46,752 nt of DNA from Sutterella sp. (lineage in GTDB: Bacteria; Pseudomonadota; Gammaproteobacteria; Burkholderiales; Burkholderiaceae_F), in assembly GCF_030539355.1 (NCBI RefSeq), contig NZ_JAUNSF010000014.1, forward strand, positions 1 through 46,752, in the 5' to 3' direction. Below the pieces are notes generated by a model. The model made no database searches. It saw only the letters and a list, made by a program, of their open reading frames with translations, and was not told the DNA's origin. Positions 41,583 to 46,752 of the stretch are shown here, piece by piece. A program made the position numbers and the translations under genes. Position 1 is the first letter of the stretch; each line of letters starts with the position of its first letter.

Positions 41583-41609
41583 CTTCAGGGGCAGGTCTGA
41601 CGTGAGGCC

Positions 41610-42275
41610 TCAGAGCGCGATGTCGAATCCGGCGCGGCGTGCGGCGAGCAGCGCTTCGGTGCGGTTCGTGGCGCCGAAGGCGCGGTAGATCGCGGCGACG
41701 TGGGTCTTCACGGTGCCCTCGGAAAGGTTGAGGTCGCGGCAGATGCGCTTGATGGGCGCGCCCTGCGCGAGGAGCCCCAGAACCTCCTTCTGGCGGTCGG
41801 TGAGGTGGACGGTCTCGGTGGCGCCGCCCTCGGGTCTGAGCTGCTGGGCCGCGCGCGAGATGAAGCCCGTGCGCTGCGAATCCGTGAGGAGCTTCGAGGG
41901 AATGAAGACGCCGCCCTTGAGCACAAAGTCAATGGCGTTGCCGAGCATCTCGGTGTCGAGCGACTTCGGGACGAACCCGGCGGCGCCGAGCTGCAGCGTC
42001 CGCATGATGCTCTCGGGATCGGCGACCCCGGAGATCACGAGGATCTTGAGCATGGGCTGGTCCCGGACGATCTCCTCCATCAGTTCCGTGCCCGTGACAT
42101 CCGGCAGCGACAGGTCGAGAATGAGGAGGTCGGCGTCGGACTCGCGGTTCACAAGCTGCAGCGCCTCGGTGGCGGTGGACGCTGTGTGGACCTCGGCCTC
42201 CGGATCCCGGTCCTGCAGCATCAGCGTCAGGGCGCCGGTGATGAGCGCGTGATCGTCAACGATGAGATATTTCAT
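41610..42275 (-). CDS. NarL/LuxR-family response regulator
   Basis: Response regulator of 221 aa. The receiver has IVDDHALI at the start and phospho-acceptor D54 (LILDLSLPDV). The helix-turn-helix is LTDRQKEVLGLLAQGAPIKRICRDLNL, ending GTVKTHVAAIYRAFGATNRTEAL. Length is typical. It converges with the hybrid kinase, with only a hairpin between them, so they are likely partners although transcribed separately. Confidence 0.93.
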   Translation of the reverse strand: MKYLIVDDHALITGALTLMLQDRDPEAEVHTASTATEALQLVNRESDADLLILDLSLPDVTGTELMEEIVRDQPMLKILVISGVADPESIMRTLQLGAAGFVPKSLDTEMLGNAIDFVLKGGVFIPSKLLTDSQRTGFISRAAQQLRPEGGATETVHLTDRQKEVLGLLAQGAPIKRICRDLNLSEGTVKTHVAAIYRAFGATNRTEALLAARRAGFDIAL

Positions 42276-42417
42276 GAAAATTCTTTTCGGGCGACACCCC
42301 GGGCGCAGGTTATTCGCCGGAGGGAGGGTGTCAACAATGGGTGTTCAGTGCATCCCGTCATATTACCGCGCCGGAATTGCCGCGGAAGCCCCTGACACTG
42401 AGAGGTATCGCTAAGTC

Positions 42418-42885
42418 GTGTCTCAACAGTTTTACCTGAAGAGTCTGCTCGGACGGCTCGCCCGTTCCTCATTCCGCGCCGGATTCCATCTCTCCCGCGC
42501 CGACATCGAGGTGATCCGCAGGAAAGGCCTCGCCACGGTCCGCCGTCATGCCCGCGAGATCGTCGCGGAACGCCTCGCGCCGGCGGAGATCCCGAACGAC
42601 GGCCGGCAGACGCCCTGGCGCGGCTACCCGGTGTTCGTCGCGCAGCACGCGTGCGCCTGCTGCTGCCGAGGGTGCCTCTTCAAGTGGCAGGGAATCCCGA
42701 AGGACCGGGCGCTCACGGAGGCGGAGGTCGAGAGCGTGACGGCGCTCCTCTCGGCCTGGATCGAAGGGGAATTGAGGCGCGCGGGGCTCGACCCCGCGGC
42801 ACTCGAGGACCCAGCTCCCGGCGGGGAGGCCGGGAAGCCCGTGCCTGCGGACGACGGCTCCGGCATGGACTCGCTCTTCGAATAA
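42418..42885 (+). CDS. DUF4186 family protein
   Basis: Protein of 155 aa starting at GTG 42418. It matches DUF4186 through HLSRADIEVIRRKGLATVRRHA, the core APAEIPNDGRQTPWRGYPVF, VAQHACACCCRGCLFKWQ and IPKDRALTEAEVE. The Cys cluster suggests metal binding. The family has no assigned function. The last 30 residues are acidic and extra. No neighbour explains its role. Confidence 0.85.
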   Translation: MSQQFYLKSLLGRLARSSFRAGFHLSRADIEVIRRKGLATVRRHAREIVAERLAPAEIPNDGRQTPWRGYPVFVAQHACACCCRGCLFKWQGIPKDRALTEAEVESVTALLSAWIEGELRRAGLDPAALEDPAPGGEAGKPVPADDGSGMDSLFE

Positions 42886-42888
42886 AGA

Positions 42889-42921
42889 ATGCGCCGGCTT
42901 CCAGAAGGAAAACCGGCGCAT
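42889..42921. terminator. terminator between DUF4186 and pyrE genes
   Basis: A 9-bp stem ATGCGCCGG (42889-42897) pairs with CCGGCGCAT (42913-42921). On the minus strand it is followed by TCTTTATT, so it probably ends the pyrE transcript. Confidence 0.65.
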
Positions 42922-42951
42922 CGCTAAAGGCGCTTCAGGGAAACTGAACTA

Positions 42952-43626
42952 TCAGTTCTCGTTGCCCGTCGGGGTGAGACCGTGGCGGGCGGCCCAGGTC
43001 CACGGATTGGCGAGCCAGTCGATGAGCGTCTCTTTCTTCGAGGCCTCGAGCTTGCCGAGCTCGATCGCCTTGTCGAGCACGAGCGTGAAGTCGAGGAGCT
43101 CGTGGCAGACGACGTTCTCCTTCTTGAAGAGCTTCGAGGTCTCGTCGATGCCGAAGGAGGTGATGGCGAGGCAGTTCTCGACGATGGCGCCCTCCTCCTT
43201 GAGGCCTTCGACGGCCGAGAGGAGCGAGAGACCGGTCGAGATGTGGTCCTCGATGATGAGGACGCGCTTGCCCTTCACCGACGTGCCCTCGACGCGGCTG
43301 TGGTCGCCGTAGGTCTTGGCGCGCTGGCGCACGAACACGTGGGGCTTGCCGAGGCGGTAGGCGAGGGCGGCGGCGTGCGAGACGCCCGCGCCCTCGACGC
43401 CGGCGATGATGTCGAACTCAAGGCCGAGCTGGCTGATGCGCGAGCAGGTCGTCTCGATGATGTCGCGCCAGGCGTCCGGGTGGCCGGTGAGCGAGCGGTT
43501 GTCGACGTAGATCGGCGTGACGAGGCCGCTCTTGAGGCGCATCGGATCGTCGGTCAGGAAGGAGACGGCGCCGTACTTGACGAGGTGGCCGGCGAGAATG
43601 TCGTTGGCAATGGGAGAGACGTACAT
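42952..43626 (-). CDS. pyrE: orotate phosphoribosyltransferase
   Basis: Orotate phosphoribosyltransferase family, 224 aa, joins orotate to PRPP to make OMP. The PRPP-binding signature is VLIIEDHISTG; the orotate loop is in KSGLVTPIYVDNRSL, and FVRQRAKTYGDHSRVEG is the flexible catalytic loop. I prefer ATG 43626 because GAGGAG lies 11 nt before it; an in-frame TTG at 43635 is only about 2 nt from that site. It is the second gene after the amidohydrolase, 23 nt apart, so the pair probably works on pyrimidines or orotate-like bases. Confidence 0.9.
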   Translation of the reverse strand: MYVSPIANDILAGHLVKYGAVSFLTDDPMRLKSGLVTPIYVDNRSLTGHPDAWRDIIETTCSRISQLGLEFDIIAGVEGAGVSHAAALAYRLGKPHVFVRQRAKTYGDHSRVEGTSVKGKRVLIIEDHISTGLSLLSAVEGLKEEGAIVENCLAITSFGIDETSKLFKKENVVCHELLDFTLVLDKAIELGKLEASKKETLIDWLANPWTWAARHGLTPTGNEN

Positions 43627-43649
43627 TTTCTTCAATGCTCCTCAGTCAG

Positions 43650-44645
43650 TTAGTCAATGCCGATCGCCTTGCGGCCGTTCACCGTGGCGATCTTCACGAG
43701 CTCGTCGAAGTAGTCGAAGCGGCAGCCCGTGGCGAGCGTGGTCATCTCGTGCCACATGTCGCCGGCGTTCCAGGGAACCATGGCATCGCAGACGTTGTCG
43801 GTGCCGAGCGCGACCGTGATGCCCGCGGGCACGAGCTCGTCGACCGGGGTCATGGAGTTGTGCATCGGGACGAGCTGCTCGGAGCGCGGCGTGTCGATCC
43901 AGGCGGTCGGGCAGGCGATCATCATGACGTTGGCGCGCTTCATGAGCGCGTAGAGGCGCTCGCGGTAGGCCTTCGAGTGAGCGCCGATCGAGATGCCGTG
44001 GATGGCGACCACGCGGCCCTCAAGGCCGTGCTCGATCGTCTTCTCGCAGAGCTGCTCGGTCTCGTACTCGAGCGACTCGTTGAACTGGTCGACGTGGACG
44101 TGGACCATCTTGCCGAGGCGCTTGGCGGTGCCGAGGATGATGTCGAAGGCCTCGTCGCCCTTGCCGTAGTCACGCTCGTCGCGCTTCGGGAGCGCGCCGA
44201 TGATGTCCACGAGCTCGGCGCCGATGTCGAACCACTTGCGGGCCTCGGGGTTGATCACGCCCTTCAGGGTCTGGTTGGCGAACTTGACCGTGAGCTGGTC
44301 CTTGTAGTGCTCACGGGCGCGCAGGCCGGCCTTGATTGCGCGGTCCTCGCTCTGCGGGTCGATGTCGACGAAGGTGGCGAGAGCCGTGACGCCCTGGGAG
44401 ATCTGGTTCTCGAAGAAGGTCGAGAAGCGACGGTAGAAGTCCTCCTCGGTCGACTCGCGCTTGAGTCGGTCGAGGGCGTCCCACTTCTGCTGGAGCGTGC
44501 AGGTGCGGCGCATCTCAAGCACATCGGGACTCAGGGTGTAGGCGCGGTCAGCGTGGGCGTGGGTGTTGACCCAGCCGCCGGCGGCCCGGATCGCGGGCTC
44601 GAGCATGTCGCGGATCGTCAGCGGGGCATTCTCAGTCGTGGACAT
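43650..44645 (-). CDS. cytosine-deaminase-like amidohydrolase
   Basis: Metal-dependent amidohydrolase of 331 aa similar to cytosine deaminase. Metal ligands are visible: HAH in VNTHAHADRAY, VHVHVDQ, IHGISIG and the Asp in LGTDNVCDA. Substrate is probably a pyrimidine or related ring. AGGAGA lies 7 nt before the ATG. It leads the operon with pyrE, pointing to base salvage or breakdown. The leader upstream may hold an attenuator and leader frame. Confidence 0.88.
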   Translation of the reverse strand: MSTTENAPLTIRDMLEPAIRAAGGWVNTHAHADRAYTLSPDVLEMRRTCTLQQKWDALDRLKRESTEEDFYRRFSTFFENQISQGVTALATFVDIDPQSEDRAIKAGLRAREHYKDQLTVKFANQTLKGVINPEARKWFDIGAELVDIIGALPKRDERDYGKGDEAFDIILGTAKRLGKMVHVHVDQFNESLEYETEQLCEKTIEHGLEGRVVAIHGISIGAHSKAYRERLYALMKRANVMMIACPTAWIDTPRSEQLVPMHNSMTPVDELVPAGITVALGTDNVCDAMVPWNAGDMWHEMTTLATGCRFDYFDELVKIATVNGRKAIGID

Positions 44646-44736
44646 TGACGAATCTCCTAGCAGAGTGGCAGTTTTGAGAGTGTTTGGAAGGAAACCTCAC
44701 AAAAAAAGCCGTGAACGCGGTGTGATCACGTTTCAT
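44632..44736 (-). promoter_or_regulatory. possible attenuator with leader frame for pyr operon
   Basis: On the minus strand a 34-codon frame begins at ATG 44736 and ends at TGA 44632-44634, 12 nt inside the amidohydrolase gene. It runs across CGTGA...TCACG (44726-44730 with 44710-44714), a short hairpin followed by seven T (44701-44707), where it codes for Phe-Phe. The layout resembles UTP-sensing attenuators of pyr operons. The stem is only 5 bp and the frame lacks a good ribosome site. Confidence 0.35.
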
Positions 44737-44756
44737 CAGCTTAAATTGACAGCACT

Positions 44757-44785
44757 CTATAGATGAACTACCTAGGGGTCAAATT
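44757..44785 (-). promoter_or_regulatory. possible promoter for amidohydrolase-pyrE operon
   Basis: On the minus strand TTGACC and TAGAGT are separated by 17 nt, with transcription expected to start near 44750, about 105 nt before the gene. Confidence 0.4.
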
Positions 44786-44830
44786 CCGGAAACACTCTGT
44801 AACAGTCTTGGCCGATGCGCTGCGGACACA

Positions 44831-44859
44831 AAAAAGGCCGCGGAGCCACTTCCGCGGCC
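44831..44859 (-). terminator. terminator of ygbA-like operon
   Basis: A perfect 9-bp stem (GGCCGCGGA at 44836-44844 with 44851-44859) is followed on the minus strand by six T residues. It lies about 20 nt past the membrane-protein stop. Confidence 0.85.
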
Positions 44860-44879
44860 GAAAACTTTTTCGAGGAAAA

Positions 44880-45212
44880 TCAGTTCGGTGCGTAGAACTG
44901 CTTCAGGCGGTCGGAGCGGAAGACAAGCGCCGAGAGGATCGAGAAGAGCGCGCAGCCGCCGAGGATCGCGCAGGCGAGGTACCAGGGCTCGCCCCACATC
45001 ATGCGGCGCAGGACGAGGAAGTAGTCGGCGCGGATCCATTCGATGCCCCAGAGGACCATGAGGAAGGACTGCAACCAGGCGATGGGGCGGTGCGGGACGG
45101 CGAGCAGCATCGCGGCGCAGAGCGGCAGCGCCGCATAGTTGCCGAGTCCGTTGAACTGCAGGTGCGCGGCCATCAGGACGTGGGCGAGGGCGGGAAAAAT
45201 CAGTCGGAACAT
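44880..45212 (-). CDS. small membrane protein beside YgbA
   Basis: Hydrophobic protein of 110 aa with about three membrane segments (LIFPALAHVLMAAHLQF, LPLCAAMLLAV and LACAILGGCALFSILSALVF). No family is recognised. Its ATG overlaps the YgbA-like stop by 1 nt (TGATG) with AAGGAAG upstream, so they form a pair. A strong terminator follows. Confidence 0.78.
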   Translation of the reverse strand: MFRLIFPALAHVLMAAHLQFNGLGNYAALPLCAAMLLAVPHRPIAWLQSFLMVLWGIEWIRADYFLVLRRMMWGEPWYLACAILGGCALFSILSALVFRSDRLKQFYAPN

Positions 45213-45661
45213 CAGTTCTTCCTTTCAGAATCGGGAGCCGGGCGGGCCGGACGGGCGGTGTTGCGGGGTTTCTCCGGCGCCTCGCGCCTGAGATCGATGA
45301 GATGCTGGACGGCGAGCCTCGGGTGCGTCCAGATGAGCCTCGGGCCGGCCCAGCGCATCATCTTCCGCGCGACCTCGCGCTCCCTGGGCTTGTAGCAGTG
45401 GATTTTGCACTTGCCGCAGACGGGCTTCTCGCCGCCGTAGGGGCAGCAGGCGAGGCGTTTGAGCGCATAGGCGAGGAACTCCTGACAGGCCGGACAGAGA
45501 TTCTTCCCGTCCGTGCCGTGGAAATGCGCGCAGAAGTCGCCCGTCATGATGCGGATCGTGGCCGCCTCCTCCTTCAGGCGCGGAATCTCCTCAAGGCGCG
45601 CCATCCTGTCCTTCGGCTTCGGCCGGACGGCGGGGGCGGTGGTCTCTTTCTCTTCGGTCAT
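45212..45661 (-). CDS. YgbA-type nitrous-oxide-stimulated promoter family
   Basis: Protein of 149 aa matching the YgbA_NO family. Family cysteines are all present: IRIMTGDFCAHFHG, LCPACQEFLAYALKRLACCPYGGEKPVC-GKC and CYKP, then MMRWAGPRLIWTHPRLAVQHLID. In enterics YgbA is induced by nitric oxide and helps recovery from it; the biochemistry is unsettled. The Cys set suggests metal binding. I see no clear NsrR or FNR box upstream. It is cotranslated with a small membrane protein. Confidence 0.88.
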   Translation of the reverse strand: MTEEKETTAPAVRPKPKDRMARLEEIPRLKEEAATIRIMTGDFCAHFHGTDGKNLCPACQEFLAYALKRLACCPYGGEKPVCGKCKIHCYKPREREVARKMMRWAGPRLIWTHPRLAVQHLIDLRREAPEKPRNTARPARPAPDSERKN

Positions 45662-45841
45662 GTGAATGAATTGCTGGGATCGGAACCCCGGGACGGGCGG
45701 TCGCGCTCCCGGTGGCGTATAACGTCAGGTAACCCGCGCGGCCGCCTTCAGGCAGTCCGCGGGAGAACAAATTATGCCTTTTCAGGGCAACTTTTACAGC
45801 GGTTCCTTAGAGATGCACCACATACCCCGGAGTGAGTATTG

Positions 45842-46752
45842 ATGACCCAGATATACGATCCCGTCGCGCTTCGCCGTGAACTCCATGAGATGCCCGAGCT
45901 GGGCTTGAAGGAGGTGAAGACCTCGAAGTACGTCGCCGAGAAGCTTGAGGCGCTCGGCATTGAGACCCAGCGCGAGGTGGGCGGCACCACCGGCGTGCTC
46001 GGCATCATCCGCGGCGCCGAGCCCGGTCCCGTCTTCCTGATCCGCGCCGACATGGACGCGCTGCCCTTCATCATCGACGGCAAGCCCTGCTGCATCCACG
46101 CCTGCGGGCACGACGCCCACACGGCCATGCTCCTCGCCGCGGCGAGCCGCCTGAAGGACAAGGTCCGCCGCGGCACGCTCAAGCTCCTCTTCCAGCCCGC
46201 CGAGGAGACGCTCAAGGGCGCTCCCGCGATGCTCAAGGCCGGCGTCTTCGACGACGTCGAGTACGCGCTCGGCGCCCACATCCGTCCGATCCAGGATGTG
46301 CCCGCCGGCAAGCTCTGCGCCGCCGTGCGCCACACCTCGAGCTCGACGCTCTGGGTCGAGATCCAGGGCCGCCAGGCGCATGCCTCGCGCCCCCACCTCG
46401 GCGTCAACGCGATCGACGTCTCGGTCGCGGTGATCGAGGGCATCCAGGCGATCTGGCTCGACCCGAAGATGTCCTGGTCGGCCAAGGCCACGCAGATCCA
46501 CTCCGACGCGGGCGCCTCGAACACGGTTCCCGACAAGGCCCGCATCACCTTTGACGTGCGCGCGCAGACGAACGATCTGATGGACGAGCTCCTCGAGCGC
46601 ATCAAGCAGGTCGTCGCGGGCGTCTCCGCCGCCTACGGCGCCGAGGGCAAGGTGATCCTGAACGACATCTGCCCGGCCTGCTGGTACGACGACGACTTCA
46701 CGGCCGAGGTCGCCGACGCCATCCGCGAGACCGCCGGCGCGGACAATCTCGC
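45842..46752 (+). CDS. M20D amidohydrolase, cut by window end
   Basis: The first 303 codons of an M20D-type amidohydrolase (hippurate hydrolase/N-acyl-amino-acid deacylase). It starts with LRRELHEMPELG and has the metal motif ACGHDAHTAMLL with C and H ligands, FQPAEE, the lid GRQAHASRPHLGVNAI and NTVPDKARITFDVR. The reading frame continues to the last base. ATG 45842 has GGAG about 9 nt upstream. It probably cleaves N-acyl amino acids for carbon and nitrogen. Confidence 0.9.
   Translation, partial: MTQIYDPVALRRELHEMPELGLKEVKTSKYVAEKLEALGIETQREVGGTTGVLGIIRGAEPGPVFLIRADMDALPFIIDGKPCCIHACGHDAHTAMLLAAASRLKDKVRRGTLKLLFQPAEETLKGAPAMLKAGVFDDVEYALGAHIRPIQDVPAGKLCAAVRHTSSSTLWVEIQGRQAHASRPHLGVNAIDVSVAVIEGIQAIWLDPKMSWSAKATQIHSDAGASNTVPDKARITFDVRAQTNDLMDELLERIKQVVAGVSAAYGAEGKVILNDICPACWYDDDFTAEVADAIRETAGADNL

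Noticed and set aside
1..46752. tRNA genes, CRISPR arrays, insertion sequences, prophage
   Set aside because: I looked in all intergenic stretches and saw no cloverleaf, repeat-spacer array, transposase or terminal repeats. A scan with tRNAscan or a repeat finder would settle this.

Overview
The window is about 46.7 kb of GC-rich Gram-negative chromosome. It carries a lipid A cluster (skp-lpxD-fabZ-lpxA-lpxB-rnhB), several periplasmic fumarate-reductase-like flavoproteins, TtrS/TtrR-type two-component systems, and C-ending codon use. Together these fit an asaccharolytic anaerobic gut betaproteobacterium of the Sutterellaceae type (Sutterella, Parasutterella, Duodenibacillus). That placement is inference from gene content. 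I see no tRNA, rRNA, CRISPR array, insertion sequence or prophage.

Layout. (1) 16-4228: a TtrS-like sensor kinase, a FixJ/TtrR-like regulator and a secreted flavoprotein reductase overlap as one operon; a HAD phosphatase follows. (2) 4989-7203: a YjbR protein and ilvD on the minus strand. (3) 7430-12809: a five-gene minus-strand operon (circularly permuted ATP-grasp, alpha-E protein, transglutaminase, two AspA/AstE-type deacylases). It is preceded by a textbook sigma-54 promoter and NtrC-like half-sites. (4) 13426-19432: a second respiratory module with a Tat-exported flavoreductase, a divergent Tat/lipoprotein carboxylesterase, a TtrR-like regulator and a TtrS-like sensor. Two nearly identical long palindromes lie at its control points. 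(5) 19490-22965: a phosphatidylserine-decarboxylase-like lipoprotein, then four tightly overlapping genes that I do not recognise. (6) 22962-27298: an EamA exporter, a tiny membrane protein, a deoxyinosine/uracil-type glycosylase, a cluster of DnaA boxes and a third flavoreductase with an FMN-binding domain. (7) 27299-36812: an M20 peptidase, the lipid A genes, an rRNA/tRNA methyltransferase, an iron alcohol dehydrogenase and an orphan HigA-like protein. (8) 36898-42885: a small secreted protein, TadA with an extra N-terminal domain, LD-carboxypeptidase, a hybrid sensor kinase with a convergent NarL-type regulator, and a DUF4186 protein. (9) 42952-46752: orotate phosphoribosyltransferase with a cytosine-deaminase-like amidohydrolase, a YgbA-type protein with a small membrane partner, and the start of an M20D amidohydrolase.

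How they may work together. The flavoreductases are likely terminal reductases for external alkenes or similar acceptors. Two of them sit beside sensors that could detect those acceptors in the periplasm. In the second module the esterase could release an acid from its ester before reduction. The sigma-54 operon looks like a nitrogen-regulated peptide-bond-forming and deacylating system of unknown product. It is the strongest candidate here for undescribed biology.
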